64,000 bases of DNA from Rhodococcoides fascians A44A (GCF_000760735.1 NZ_JMEX01000004.1:149985-213984); one strand, 5' to 3'; counted from the first letter of the stretch, positions 9,718-19,326 are shown. Notes: generated by a model not told the origin, from the letters alone. Made by a program: numbers and translations.

Positions 9718-10161
9718 TCACGCCGACATCGATCTGGGCGGGAAGAGTGCACGATCCAGACGTGAATCCGCACCGATGAAATCCTCCACCACATGCAGGA
9801 AACGGCCGACTTCGCGATAGAACGTGTCCGCAGCGTCCTGGTCGATGGAGCGAGACACACCGGCCTGGAGAGCGGCCCGCAACGATGAGTAGCTCGCGAA
9901 GTACTCCGCCCAGGCTTCGAGCTCCGGCTCGGCTTTTGCCAGCAGCACCCATGCGCTGCGTGATCTTGCTCGCGTCGCGGGAGCGACTTCCAGGATGGCA
10001 GCCGCTCCACGGAGGGCTGCCATGTAGCAGTCCAGAAATTGGTCGGCGACCGACTCGGCGCCGAGGGAACCCGACAGCAAGGCATCTGCCCGGCCCAGTA
10101 GTACACGAGCACGCGGCGACACCGGCGGACGCACATCACCACGGAGAACCTTCGTAGCCAT
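9718..10161 (-). CDS. SAV_6107-type HEPN domain protein
   Basis: A 147-residue, mostly helical conserved actinobacterial protein resembling the SAV_6107 HEPN family, as I recall it. The ATG at 10161 gives MATKVLRGDVRPPVSPRAR and has GGGAGG about 9 bp upstream, so longer readings are unlikely. Visible segments include SVADQFLDCYMAALRGAAAIL and a C-terminal VEDFIGADSRLDRALF. Some HEPN domains are RNases, but I do not see a clear RX4-6H motif and assign no activity. It is divergent from the GNAT gene. Confidence 0.7.
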   Translation of the reverse strand: MATKVLRGDVRPPVSPRARVLLGRADALLSGSLGAESVADQFLDCYMAALRGAAAILEVAPATRARSRSAWVLLAKAEPELEAWAEYFASYSSLRAALQAGVSRSIDQDAADTFYREVGRFLHVVEDFIGADSRLDRALFPPRSMSA

Positions 10162-10353
10162 ACTCGAACACCTCCCGATTTCGTTCGCCGTTCGTGACCG
10201 CAATTTCCGAAACGACCGGACGTCGACGACGATCTAAGGTCAGGGATCCAGCGAGCCCCGCTTCCCTCGGGGTCATCGCCGGATCACCGACATCGAACAT
10301 CCGTTCGACATATTCAATATAGCTGTGCCCACCGACAAGTCGTCAAGGAAAGG

Positions 10354-10968
10354 TTGAGAACAGTCGCTACCGACGCGGAACCGACCCCGTACCTGGTCGA
10401 TCTGTCCGCCCGAGAACTCCGTCGTCGCCTTCCCGAAGCGCTGGCGATCTACGTCGAGGCAATGGGTTACCCGCAAGGCACGGAGTATCACCGCGCCCCG
10501 ATGTGGTCCGAGCACGTCCTCCGACCCGGATGGTGCGCTGTCGGTGCAGTCCTGCCCACGCCCGACTCCCCTCTCGTCGCCGTCGCGTACGGGTACAGGG
10601 GTGCTCGGCATCAGTGGTGGCACCAGCAGGTCAGGGACGGTCTGCGCATATCCGGCGCCGATGACGAGTACGTCGACTCGGTCCTCTCGGACTACTTCGA
10701 ACTGACCGAGCTGCACGTGTCCCCGCGTGCGCAGGGTCACGGACTGGGCCGTGCCCTGACACGCAGACTCCTTCGCGACCGCCCCGAGCGCACCGTGCTG
10801 CTGTCCACTCCGGAAGTGGAGAACGAGAACAACCGCGCATGGCGCCTGTACCGAAGCCTCGGCTTCGGAGACGTACTCCGCGATTTCACCTTCGCGGGCG
10901 ACCGTCGACCGTTCGCAGTTCTCGGTCACGCACTGCCGTTCGAAACGGACGAACCGCCCAATCGGTGA
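10354..10968 (+). CDS. GNAT family N-acetyltransferase (Rv2170-like)
   Basis: Predicted acetyl-CoA-dependent acetyltransferase of 204 residues, close to the length I recall for Rv2170, which holds the same genomic place. The GNAT core is visible: LTELHVSPRAQGHGLGRALT contains the acetyl-CoA pyrophosphate loop (QGHGLG), followed by ENENNRAWRLYRSLGF, the usual motif B/C region. The start is a TTG preceded by GGAAAGG; no better in-frame ATG or GTG precedes it. The substrate cannot be read from sequence. It lies 19 bp before crtO. Confidence 0.85.
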   Translation: MRTVATDAEPTPYLVDLSARELRRRLPEALAIYVEAMGYPQGTEYHRAPMWSEHVLRPGWCAVGAVLPTPDSPLVAVAYGYRGARHQWWHQQVRDGLRISGADDEYVDSVLSDYFELTELHVSPRAQGHGLGRALTRRLLRDRPERTVLLSTPEVENENNRAWRLYRSLGFGDVLRDFTFAGDRRPFAVLGHALPFETDEPPNR

Positions 10969-10987
10969 CGATCTATACGCTGGTGCC

Positions 10988-12601
10988 GTGATCGATGTTC
11001 TCGTAGTGGGCTCAGGCCACAATGCCTTGACTTCCGCGTGTTACCTGGCCGACGCCGGCCTGTCCGTCGAAGTCGTGGAGAAGGACACGATCGCCGGTGG
11101 TGGTGTGTCGTCCGCCGAGCGCTTTCCCGGACACCGAGTCGACCGTGGCTCGTCTGCTCACATCATGGTTCGGCATACCGGCATCGTCGAGGAACTCGGT
11201 CTGGCCGACCATGGTCTCGCCTACGTCGATTGCGATCCGTGGGCGATCGCTCCCGGCGCACCCGGTACCGACGACGAGGCCATTGTGTTTCGTCGCGACC
11301 TCGACGCCACCTGTGACTCCATCGCGCGGTCGTGCGGTGCTGCGGATGCGAAAGCGTATCGGACGTTCGTCGCGTCCTGGGGGCCGCGCAGCGCACGCAC
11401 CATGAAAGCGTTCTCGGCGGCGCCGACGGGAGCCAATCTGGTGCGCTCCTTCTGGGGACTCGATGCGCCGGACGGCGGGAGTGCTCTCTCCCGCGAGTTC
11501 CTCACGACCGGCGACGCGCTGCTCGACGCCACGTTCTCGTCGGAGAGGCTGAAAGCTGCCCTCGCATGGTTCGGTGCGCAGTCCGGCCCGCCGATGTCGG
11601 AACCGGGCACCGCCCCCATGGTTGGCTTCGCCGCGCTGATGCACACACTTCCACCCGGTCGCGCCGTCGGCGGAAGCGGCGCGTTGACCGAGGCAATGAT
11701 CTCGAAGCTCGTCGCCACGGGGGGTCGGCTCACCGTCGGTGACGGCGCCGTATCAGTGGCGCGGTCCGGCGACGGGTGGACGACGCACACGGAATCGGGT
11801 CGGTCGATTCGCAGTCGCACGGTCGTCGCCGGCTGCCATGTTCTGACGACTCTGGACCTGCTCGACGCCGGAGGATTCGATCGTCGACGAACGGAGGCGT
11901 GGCGCCGAGGAATCCGCGTCGGGCCCGGCCTGGGAATGGCGGTCCGACTCGCGACCTCCGCCGTGCCGCAGTATTCCAGTGCACCATCGGTGCAGGACGG
12001 TACCTCCGGTCTGCAGTTGCTCGTGCACGATCGTCGGCAACTGCGCCGTGCGCACGGTCACGCCTTGGCAGGAGATCTGCCGCCCGAGCCTGCCGTCCTC
12101 GGGATGTCGTTCACTGCAATCGAACCGAGCGTGGCACCGGAGGGTGAACACCAGGTGTCCCTCTGGTCGCAGTGGCATCCGCACACCCTGTCCGACGGAC
12201 GGCGATGGCGTGCGTCGGACACCGAGCGCGTGGCGACGGATCTTGCGGAGACCGAGGCCGACCGCATCGTGGACTCGCTCGAGTCGTACGCGCCCGGCTT
12301 CCGCGACACGATCCTGCACCGTTACGTCCAGTCCCCCACCGACATCGAGCGCGAACTGGGAATGATCGGCGGGAACATCATGCACGTGGAGATGTCCTTG
12401 GACCAGATGATGATCTGGCGTCCCGTCCCCGAACTCGCGGGCCATCGTGTGCCCGGTGCGCAGGGGTTGTACCTGACGGGCGCATCCACCCATCCCGGCG
12501 GCGGCGTGTCCGCGGCCAGCGGACGGACGGCGGCGAAGATCGCGTTGTCCGACCACGGCGGCGGCCGTGTCCGAGCGTGGCTGGGACGGAAGCGGCGATG
12601 A
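10988..12601 (+). CDS. crtO: CrtO-type carotenoid (beta-ring) 4-ketolase
   Basis: FAD-dependent oxidoreductase of the phytoene-desaturase superfamily, 537 residues. It opens with a Rossmann motif (VLVVGSGHNALTSACYLADA). Long segments such as ERFPGHRVDRGSSAH, FGAQSGPPMSEPGTAP, MIGGNIMHVEMSLDQMM and LTGASTHPGGGVSAASGR match what I remember of the Rhodococcus erythropolis CrtO ketolase, which adds the 4-keto group to the beta ring. The stop overlaps the cruF ATG by 4 bp (ATGA). No lycopene cyclase is in the window, so its substrate must come from a cyclase encoded elsewhere. Confidence 0.88.
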   Translation: MIDVLVVGSGHNALTSACYLADAGLSVEVVEKDTIAGGGVSSAERFPGHRVDRGSSAHIMVRHTGIVEELGLADHGLAYVDCDPWAIAPGAPGTDDEAIVFRRDLDATCDSIARSCGAADAKAYRTFVASWGPRSARTMKAFSAAPTGANLVRSFWGLDAPDGGSALSREFLTTGDALLDATFSSERLKAALAWFGAQSGPPMSEPGTAPMVGFAALMHTLPPGRAVGGSGALTEAMISKLVATGGRLTVGDGAVSVARSGDGWTTHTESGRSIRSRTVVAGCHVLTTLDLLDAGGFDRRRTEAWRRGIRVGPGLGMAVRLATSAVPQYSSAPSVQDGTSGLQLLVHDRRQLRRAHGHALAGDLPPEPAVLGMSFTAIEPSVAPEGEHQVSLWSQWHPHTLSDGRRWRASDTERVATDLAETEADRIVDSLESYAPGFRDTILHRYVQSPTDIERELGMIGGNIMHVEMSLDQMMIWRPVPELAGHRVPGAQGLYLTGASTHPGGGVSAASGRTAAKIALSDHGGGRVRAWLGRKRR

Positions 12602-13413
12602 ACAGATTCGTGTGGATCCTCGCCGGAAGTGCAGTGACGGCGCAGATCGTCTATCCGCTCGTGAGCGGCTCGAACCGCGATGTCGTGACTGTCGCCGTCG
12701 TCGCGCTCCTCGCGGCGTCCGCTCTCGCGCACGCCGCGATCACCCGGGGCGTCAAGTGGGCGGCAGTACTGTTCGTCACCACGGCCGGGCTCGGTATCGT
12801 TGCCGAGATCGTCGGCACCGCAACCGGGTTCCCGTTCGGCTCGTACTTCTACGCCACGAGTCGACTCGGCCCGGACATCCTCGGTGTTCCCGCGGTGGTG
12901 CCGTTGGCCTGGACGGCCGGCTTCTACCCCATCTGGTGCGCGGTCTCGCTTCTGCTGCACCGTGTCGGTCCGGATCAGCGAGCGCCGCTGCACCGGATCG
13001 TCATGACGGCGGTCGCAATGGTCGGTTGGGACCTCTACCTCGACACCCAGATGGTCACGGACGGGCAGTGGACATGGACCTCGCCCATCGCCGGACTCCC
13101 CGGGATCCCGTCGATTCCGGTGACGAATTATCTGGGCTGGTTCGTCGTGGCACTGTCGATGGCCGTGATCGTGGAGTTCGCCGGAAAGTCGGTGATCCGG
13201 ACGGATCCGCCTCGTCTCACAGATTCCGCACCCATCGTCCTGTTCATGTGGACGTGGCTGGGCTCCGCCTTCGCGCACGCAGTCTTCCTCTCCGGTCCCG
13301 AATTTCGATTCTCCGCGATCTACGGGTTCGTCGTCATGGGGACCGTCGGCGTTCCCCTCGCGTGGACGTGGACCACCCGATCGAGGCGAAGGACGATCGA
13401 CACGGCGCGGTGA
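12598..13413 (+). CDS. cruF: CruF-like carotenoid 1',2'-hydratase (membrane)
   Basis: A 271-residue polytopic membrane protein of the carotenoid biosynthesis family (DUF422; CruF and bisanhydrobacterioruberin hydratase). It has about seven hydrophobic segments and the family landmarks GFPFGSYFY, DLYLDTQMV and WTWTSPIAGLPGIPSIP. CruF hydrates the psi end of gamma-carotene to give a 1'-hydroxy group that can be glycosylated. The ATG at 12598, overlapping the crtO stop, is preferred over a long upstream extension that is merely open frame inside crtO. The glycosyltransferase two genes on supports the role. Confidence 0.85.
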   Translation: MNRFVWILAGSAVTAQIVYPLVSGSNRDVVTVAVVALLAASALAHAAITRGVKWAAVLFVTTAGLGIVAEIVGTATGFPFGSYFYATSRLGPDILGVPAVVPLAWTAGFYPIWCAVSLLLHRVGPDQRAPLHRIVMTAVAMVGWDLYLDTQMVTDGQWTWTSPIAGLPGIPSIPVTNYLGWFVVALSMAVIVEFAGKSVIRTDPPRLTDSAPIVLFMWTWLGSAFAHAVFLSGPEFRFSAIYGFVVMGTVGVPLAWTWTTRSRRRTIDTAR

Positions 13414-13462
13414 TCGTCACCGTGCGTCGTCGACCGGTCTGGTTCTCTGGCACGATGTCGCT

Positions 13463-14161
13463 GTGCAGTCGACATCACGCGAACGTAGTACTCGTAGACG
13501 GAACCGCATCGCGAAGGTGCTCGCGCTCACCCTGTTGCTCGCGCCGCTACTGACCGGGTGCCTCCGCGCCCAGGTGTCGATCGGTGTGTCCGCGGACGAT
13601 CGGGTGTCCGGTCAGATCGTGGCCGCGACGATTCCCACGTCGGACGCCGACACCGGCCCCCAGTTGGTCGCACCGTCGACTCTTGCCAGCAAGATCCGCA
13701 TCCAGGAGTACCGCCAGGACGGATACGTGGGCACCGAAGCTCGATTCAACGATCTGTCCTTCGGAGACGTGCAGACCCTCGGCCAGATGTCCGAACAGGC
13801 AACGGGCAGCTATCAACTGGTGCTCCAGCGCGCTGGGGACACCGTCACTCTGGACGGCAAGGCCGATCTGCAGAACGTTCCCGCTCAGGGCACGGACGTG
13901 CAGTTCACCATCGCGTTCCCGGCTCGAATCGGTACCACCAACGGAACCCGTGAGGGCGACAACATCATCACCTGGAAGTTGCCGGCGGGTGAGGTCACGT
14001 CGATGCGCGCCGAGGTCAACTACCCCGACCCGAACACACGCAGTTTCGCAGGATGGGCAGGAATCGTCGGGGGCGTCACCGTCGGCATCGCAGCGATCGT
14101 CGGCGCCATGGCGTGGGTGACACGCAATCCTCCCGTGCGACGCACACCGTCGTCCGTGTGA
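13463..14161 (+). CDS. lppM: LppM-like lipoprotein (DUF3153)
   Basis: Predicted 232-residue lipoprotein with a basic N-terminus, hydrophobic signal and lipobox LLTGC, acylated cysteine at about 33. The ectodomain resembles LppM (Rv2171) and a transmembrane helix lies near residues 196-222, so the mature protein would be anchored at both ends. Start is GTG. It lies 49 bp after cruF, and its stop is contiguous with the next gene's GTG. Mycobacterial LppM is linked to lipid or glycolipid binding; here it sits inside a carotenoid-glycoside operon, which suggests (inference) handling of such lipids. Confidence 0.85.
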   Translation: MQSTSRERSTRRRNRIAKVLALTLLLAPLLTGCLRAQVSIGVSADDRVSGQIVAATIPTSDADTGPQLVAPSTLASKIRIQEYRQDGYVGTEARFNDLSFGDVQTLGQMSEQATGSYQLVLQRAGDTVTLDGKADLQNVPAQGTDVQFTIAFPARIGTTNGTREGDNIITWKLPAGEVTSMRAEVNYPDPNTRSFAGWAGIVGGVTVGIAAIVGAMAWVTRNPPVRRTPSSV

Positions 14162-15309
14162 CCGATTTCCGCGACGCGGTCAGGCGGGCGACGGCGGCCG
14201 GTGCGGCTCTCGCTGGTGTCGGTGCGGCGACGACGCTCGTCAATGCGCTGTCGATGAGGTCGCTGCGGCGGCCCACATCCGATGTTCCCGGCTCGGTCGC
14301 CGTCTGCATACCGGCAAGGAACGAGGTCGATCTGGTCTCGGCGGTCGTCACCGATCTACGGCAGCAGGTTCACTGCCCCACCCTCGAGGTGTTCGTTCTC
14401 GACGACGGGTCGACCGACGGCACGTTCGGCGCTGCCGTCGCCGCGGCTGATTCCGATCCACGGTTCGAAGTACGCCGCTCGACGACGGAACCGCCACCGG
14501 GATGGACGGGCAAAGCGGCTGCCTGCCGCACGCTGGCGGCGCGAGCTCTGGCGGGCGAGCCCGACTGGATAGCGTTCGTCGACGCCGACGTGCGCCTGTC
14601 GGCCGGGGCGATAGCTGCGGCCGTGACGGAGCTCCGACGCGGGCGTAGCGCCCTCGTCAGTCCGTGGCCACGGCAACGGGCGGACAGCGTCGCCGAGCGT
14701 CTCGTGCAACCACTCCTGAGTTTCTCCTGGTTGTCGACGCTGCCGGTACGGGTCGCCAACACCTCGACCAGGCCGTCGACCGTCGTTGCGTGCGGTCAGT
14801 TCCTGATGTTCGACGCCGCCGCGTATCGAGATGTCGGGGGACACGAGTCGGTCGCGAGCAGCGCCACGGAGGATCTGGACATCGCCCGGGCGCTACGCAG
14901 GGCCGGGCACCGTACGGCCGTGGTGTTGGGTGGTGAGCTGGCCCGGTGCCGGATGTACGACGGTTGGTCCGATCTCCGCGCGGGATACAGCCGCTGGCTG
15001 TGGAGTGCGTTCGGCGGTCCGGTCGGTTCGACCGCGGTTCTCGGCGCGGCTGCGCTCGCCTACGTGCTTCCGCCCGTCGCTGCAGTGTTCGGCTCGGGCC
15101 GTACTCGTCGGTGGGGGCTCGTGGGGTACGGCGCGGCGGTGGCAGCACGTGTCGTGGCCGCCCGAGCCGAGTCGGGGGTCGTCGGTCCAGGAGCTGTTGC
15201 TGCAGCGTCGGTTCACCCGGTGTCCGTGCTGCTGTACGGCGCACTGACGGTCGACTCGTTTCTCAGATCGAGGACCGGCTCGATCACCTGGAAGGGTCGT
15301 CCGCTCTGA
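14158..15309 (+). CDS. GT2 glycosyltransferase, probable carotenoid glycosyltransferase (CruG-like)
   Basis: A 383-residue family 2 glycosyltransferase, membrane anchored. After a short N-terminal hydrophobic segment come VCIPARNEVD, FVLDDGSTDGTFGAAV (nucleotide-sugar site), FVDADVRLS (DxD) and ATEDLDIARALRRAGH; hydrophobic helices follow at the C-terminus (about 290-365). The GTG at 14158 overlaps the lppM stop. Pairing with CruF is how CruG enzymes occur in cyanobacteria, so attachment of a sugar to the 1'-hydroxy carotenoid is the likely reaction; this is context-based. It ends 40 bp from the convergent metF. Confidence 0.75.
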   Translation: MTDFRDAVRRATAAGAALAGVGAATTLVNALSMRSLRRPTSDVPGSVAVCIPARNEVDLVSAVVTDLRQQVHCPTLEVFVLDDGSTDGTFGAAVAAADSDPRFEVRRSTTEPPPGWTGKAAACRTLAARALAGEPDWIAFVDADVRLSAGAIAAAVTELRRGRSALVSPWPRQRADSVAERLVQPLLSFSWLSTLPVRVANTSTRPSTVVACGQFLMFDAAAYRDVGGHESVASSATEDLDIARALRRAGHRTAVVLGGELARCRMYDGWSDLRAGYSRWLWSAFGGPVGSTAVLGAAALAYVLPPVAAVFGSGRTRRWGLVGYGAAVAARVVAARAESGVVGPGAVAAASVHPVSVLLYGALTVDSFLRSRTGSITWKGRPL

Positions 15310-15348
15310 CGAGTTCTCCGGGCACGTGCTACCGACAACCGTTGGGTC

Positions 15349-16317
15349 CTAGACCCTGGCGGCGCACAATCCGAGGTTGGTGAGCACTTCGCGCGTCGCC
15401 TTCGCGAAGTTCAGGGTGATGAAGTGCAACGCCGGTGCGCCTTCGGCGATCAGCCGCTCACCGATCTGCGTCGCGAGTTCGATACCCACTTCGCGCACCG
15501 CTGCCCTGTCCTCTTCTCGGCCGGTCCCGGCTGCGGCGGTGAAGCGGTCGTCCAACGCTTTCGGCAGCGCAGACCCGGACAGCGCCAGGGCCCGTCGCAC
15601 CGTGCGAAGCGACGTGATCGGCATGATCTCCGGGACGATGGGCTTTGCCCCCTGCTCGGGGTCGAACGCGGCCACCCGATCTCGCAGACGGAGGTAGTCG
15701 TCGACGTCGAAGAACATCTGGGTGATGGAGTACTCGGCTCCTGCACGGAGCTTGTTCACCAGAACCTGGGTGTCCTGTTCCAGATTCAGCGCACGGTAGT
15801 GGCCTTCGGGGAACGACGCGACACCGACGTGGAAGTCGCCCAACTCCCGCACGAGCGTGACCAGCTCGTCTGCGTATTCGACACCGTCCGGATGCTTTTC
15901 CCAGTCGCCGAGCGGATCACCGGGAGGGTCACCACGAAGGACCAGGATGTTGGAGATTCCGCGGTCCGCATAGGAACCGACCATGGATCGCAGCTCGTCC
16001 ACACTGTGCGAGACGGCGGTCAGGTGCGCCACGGGCAGCAGCGTCGTTTCCTCGGCTATCTGGCCGGTGACACGCACCGTCCGATCCCTGGTGGACCCAC
16101 CCGCCCCGTAGGTCATGGACACGAACGCAGGCTGCAGCTGCTCGAATTCCCGCACCGCGCGCCACAAACGCGCTTCACCGGCCTCGTCGCGAGGAGGTGA
16201 GAACTCGACGGAGAACGGAATCCGTGCCGCGCCGTCACTGCGCAGCCGGTCCACTATCGACGGCGTCCTCGTCACGAATCCGTCGCTCGACCGCCCCCTG
16301 ACGGAATCAAATGTCAC
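15349..16317 (-). CDS. metF: Methylenetetrahydrofolate reductase (MetF family)
   Basis: TIM-barrel enzyme predicted to reduce 5,10-methylene-THF to 5-methyl-THF for methionine synthesis. The 322-residue protein has FSVEFSPPRDEAG (the catalytic Glu position of MetF), SMTYGAGGSTRDRT, LVLRGDPPGD and AGAEYSITQMFFDVDDY, all family blocks. It corresponds to Rv2172c by position, which I recall as shorter; an in-frame GTG at residue 15 could be the true start. The 51 bp to the divergent crtE must hold both start regions. Confidence 0.88.
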   Translation of the reverse strand: MTFDSVRGRSSDGFVTRTPSIVDRLRSDGAARIPFSVEFSPPRDEAGEARLWRAVREFEQLQPAFVSMTYGAGGSTRDRTVRVTGQIAEETTLLPVAHLTAVSHSVDELRSMVGSYADRGISNILVLRGDPPGDPLGDWEKHPDGVEYADELVTLVRELGDFHVGVASFPEGHYRALNLEQDTQVLVNKLRAGAEYSITQMFFDVDDYLRLRDRVAAFDPEQGAKPIVPEIMPITSLRTVRRALALSGSALPKALDDRFTAAAGTGREEDRAAVREVGIELATQIGERLIAEGAPALHFITLNFAKATREVLTNLGLCAARV

Positions 16318-16368
16318 CGAGACATCATAGATTCTCGCCTGAGGTGGTGCGAGGGAAGGTCGCGGAGC

Positions 16369-17583
16369 GTGCGAATCGGACGCGGACCGCTACTGTTGAA
16401 ACCGCAGCCTGCACGTTCGGATCGACTGGAGGATCTTCTGTCCGGGAAAACGACCACGCCCAGCACCGTCGACCTGACGACCGTCGACGCCTCCGTCGGC
16501 GCACCGGTCGACTCGGCCGGTGCCACCGCACCTCGCGAGTTGGTCGAGACCGCTCTCGCGGAGTTCTTCGAATCCCGTCGTGAACAGGTCGCCGCCGTGG
16601 GCGGTGGGTACGCCTCCGCCGTGCGCGACCTGACCGAATTCGTTCTCCGGGGCGGCAAGCGCGTCCGCCCGTCGTTCGCGTGGAGTGCCTGGCTCGGCGC
16701 AGGCGGGCAGCCGTCGGGCGATGCGGCTGCGGCGGTGATCAAAGCCTGCTCGTCGCTCGAGCTGGTTCAGGCCTGCGCACTGATCCACGACGACATCATC
16801 GACTCCTCCACGACGCGTCGCGGTTTCCCGACGGTGCACGTTGCTCTCGCCGATCGCCACCGGTCCGCCGGCTGGGCAGGCTCGTCGGCCAGGTTCGGTG
16901 AATCGGCCGCGATTCTGCTGGGAGATCTCGCCCTGTGCTGGGCGGACGACATGCTGCGCGAGTCCGGAATCGATGCGGACGCCTCCGCGCGCGTGTCGCC
17001 GGTGTGGTCGTCGATGCGACTCGAAGTGCTCGGTGGACAACTTCTGGACATCGAAGCCGAGGCCGGGTTGGACGAGTCCGTCGAGGCAGCGATGCGCGTC
17101 AACCGCTACAAGACCGCGGCGTACACCGTCGAACGTCCTCTGCACCTGGGCGCCGCCCTGGCCGATGCGTCACCCGAGCTGATTGCGGCGTTCCGTTCCT
17201 TCGGCACCGACATCGGACTGGCGTTCCAACTCCGCGACGATCTGCTCGGCGTGTTCGGCGATCCGGCGATCACCGGGAAACCGTCGGGCGACGACATCCG
17301 CGAGGGTAAGAGGACCGTGCTGATGGCCGTTGCGTTGGCCGATGCGGATGGGCCGTCCGCCGCGTTGATCCGCGAGTCGCTCGGCGATCACGAACTGTCC
17401 GAGGAGCGTATCGGCGACGTCCGAACGGCGTTGACCGAGCTGGGTGCCGTCGACGATGTCGAACGCAGGATCTCGGATCTCACCGAACGAGCATTCGTGG
17501 CGCTCGACAACAGCGAGTGCGAGCCAGGTGCGGCCGAACAACTGCGGCGCATGGGCACAGCAGCAACACAGCGCAAGTACTGA
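16369..17583 (+). CDS. crtE: Geranylgeranyl diphosphate synthase (CrtE/IdsA2)
   Basis: Trans-prenyltransferase that makes the C20 precursor of carotenoids. The 404-residue reading has FVLRGGKRVRP, the first Asp-rich motif DDIID (141-145), GGQLLDIEAE, KTAAYTVERP and the second motif DDLLGVFGD (290-298). It corresponds to idsA2 (Rv2173). Homologues are nearer 350 residues, so the true start may lie later; GAGGGAAGG upstream of the GTG at 16369 is why that start is kept. crtI begins 34 bp downstream, which strengthens the carotenoid assignment. Confidence 0.9.
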   Translation: MRIGRGPLLLKPQPARSDRLEDLLSGKTTTPSTVDLTTVDASVGAPVDSAGATAPRELVETALAEFFESRREQVAAVGGGYASAVRDLTEFVLRGGKRVRPSFAWSAWLGAGGQPSGDAAAAVIKACSSLELVQACALIHDDIIDSSTTRRGFPTVHVALADRHRSAGWAGSSARFGESAAILLGDLALCWADDMLRESGIDADASARVSPVWSSMRLEVLGGQLLDIEAEAGLDESVEAAMRVNRYKTAAYTVERPLHLGAALADASPELIAAFRSFGTDIGLAFQLRDDLLGVFGDPAITGKPSGDDIREGKRTVLMAVALADADGPSAALIRESLGDHELSEERIGDVRTALTELGAVDDVERRISDLTERAFVALDNSECEPGAAEQLRRMGTAATQRKY

Positions 17584-17617
17584 CGTACACGCTCCGAACA
17601 CCTGACGAAAGGCTCAC

Positions 17618-19183
17618 GTGCGCGCCATCAATGGACCCACGAACTCGGTGGTCGTCGTAGGAGCCGGATTGGCCGGTCTCTCGGCAGCACTGCGTCTCCT
17701 CGGTGCGGGACGGTCGGTGACGGTGCTCGAACGCGAGCAGTCCGTCGGCGGCCGGGTCGGCATCTATCCCGTACAGGACGAGGACGGATCGCACCTGTAC
17801 GACATCGACAACGGGGCCAGTGTGCTCACGATGCCCGACCTGATCGAATCCGCCCTCGCCGCCGTGGGTGAGACGTTCCAGTCCGTCACCCCGGCGATCG
17901 AACTCGAATCGTTGGCGCCGAGCTATCACACGCGCTACGCCGACGGCACGTCCATCGACGTCTTCGCGGACCCGGAGGTGATGGCCGCGGAGGTGGAGAA
18001 GAAGTGCGGCGCTGCCGAGGCCGAGGGGTATCGATCGCTGCGCCGCTGGCTCGCTGCGATCTTCGACTCGGAGTTCGATCGGTACATCGACTCCAACTTC
18101 GACTCGCCTCTCGATCTCGTGTCGACTCCGGCGGCCTTGCGCGACACCCTCACCCTTGCCCGTCTGGGCGGGTTCGGCAAGCTCGGACCCAAGGTGGATC
18201 GCTTCCTGAAGGACGATCGCTTGCGTCGAGTGTTCACTTTCCAAGCCCTGTACGCGGGGATGGCGCCTGCGCGGGCACTCGCGGTCTACGGCGCGATCGC
18301 TCACATGGACACTTCGCTCGGGGTGTACTTCCCCGTGGGCGGAATGGCGACGATCGCGGCGGGAATGGCCGATGCAGTCCGCAAGCACGGCGGTTCCGTC
18401 GTCACCGGCACCGAGGTCGCGGACATCGTGGTCACCGACGGCCGGGCGACGTCGGTGGTCACGTCCGACGGCACCGAGTTTCCGTGTGACGCACTTGTCC
18501 TGACGCCGGATCTCCCCGTCGTCGACGCGCTGTTGGACCGAGCGGACGTCACTTCCGCGGGCCGACGCCGTGGCTACGGCCGGGTGTCGCCGTCGGCGGT
18601 GGTCTTCCACGGCACCGTGCCCACGTCCGTGACCGCGACGTGGCCGAGCGAGTCGCACCACACCATCGACTTCGGGGCGGACTGGGCGGCAACTTTCCGC
18701 CGTATCACCGCTCGTTCCGGGCGTGGCTCCCTCATGAGCGATCCGTCGCTACTGATCACGCGTCCCTCGGTGTCCGATCGGTCGTTGCTGGTTCAGCGGG
18801 GTGGAACGGCGTGTGAGCCGGTGTCCGTGCTCGCCCCGTGTCCCAATCTGGACAGCGCACCACTGGACTGGGCGCGGCTGCGCGACCCTTACGTCCAGGA
18901 GCTGGGGATCGAGCTGGAGCGCCGCGGGTACCACGGGATACGGTCGATGACGATCGATCACATCGACACGCCGCAGACGTGGGCCGATCGCGGGATGGTG
19001 GAAGGATCGCCGTTCTCCTCGGCTCATGTCTTCCGTCAGACCGGCCCGTTCCGACGTCGGAATCTCGTGGCCGGGCTCTCGAACGTCGTGTTGGCGGGTT
19101 CGGCGACCACGCCGGGTGTCGGCGTGCCGACGGTACTGGTGTCCGGCAAACTGGCCGCCGAGAGAATCGTCGGCGCACCGTGA
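17618..19183 (+). CDS. crtI: CrtI, phytoene desaturase
   Basis: FAD-dependent desaturase that converts phytoene to lycopene, 521 residues. It has the N-terminal FAD motif VVVVGAGLAGLSAALRLLGA, the stretch FTFQALYAGMAPARALAVYG followed by HMDTSLGVYFPVGGMATIAAG, and the C-terminal FAD-binding LAGSATTPGVGVPTVLVSGK; these match bacterial CrtI. GTG start with GAAAGG upstream. It follows crtE by 34 bp, and mptA then crtB come next. A 131-bp gap to mptA could hold a separate promoter. Confidence 0.92.
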   Translation: MRAINGPTNSVVVVGAGLAGLSAALRLLGAGRSVTVLEREQSVGGRVGIYPVQDEDGSHLYDIDNGASVLTMPDLIESALAAVGETFQSVTPAIELESLAPSYHTRYADGTSIDVFADPEVMAAEVEKKCGAAEAEGYRSLRRWLAAIFDSEFDRYIDSNFDSPLDLVSTPAALRDTLTLARLGGFGKLGPKVDRFLKDDRLRRVFTFQALYAGMAPARALAVYGAIAHMDTSLGVYFPVGGMATIAAGMADAVRKHGGSVVTGTEVADIVVTDGRATSVVTSDGTEFPCDALVLTPDLPVVDALLDRADVTSAGRRRGYGRVSPSAVVFHGTVPTSVTATWPSESHHTIDFGADWAATFRRITARSGRGSLMSDPSLLITRPSVSDRSLLVQRGGTACEPVSVLAPCPNLDSAPLDWARLRDPYVQELGIELERRGYHGIRSMTIDHIDTPQTWADRGMVEGSPFSSAHVFRQTGPFRRRNLVAGLSNVVLAGSATTPGVGVPTVLVSGKLAAERIVGAP

Positions 19184-19326
19184 CATCCGCCCGAGTCGCG
19201 GGATGGTTCGGATCGTGCGAAATCACCAACTAAACTGACTGCGGCCATCGGCGCGGTGCTTCGTGTTCACCGTCCGGACCACACGCACTTCAAGTCCGCG
19301 ACACCGAGAGGAGGATGACAGCAACG

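Noticed and set aside
12172..12597. Long N-terminal extension of CruF inside crtO
   Set aside because: Arg-rich frame-shifted reading of crtO; the membrane protein starts at the ATGA junction.
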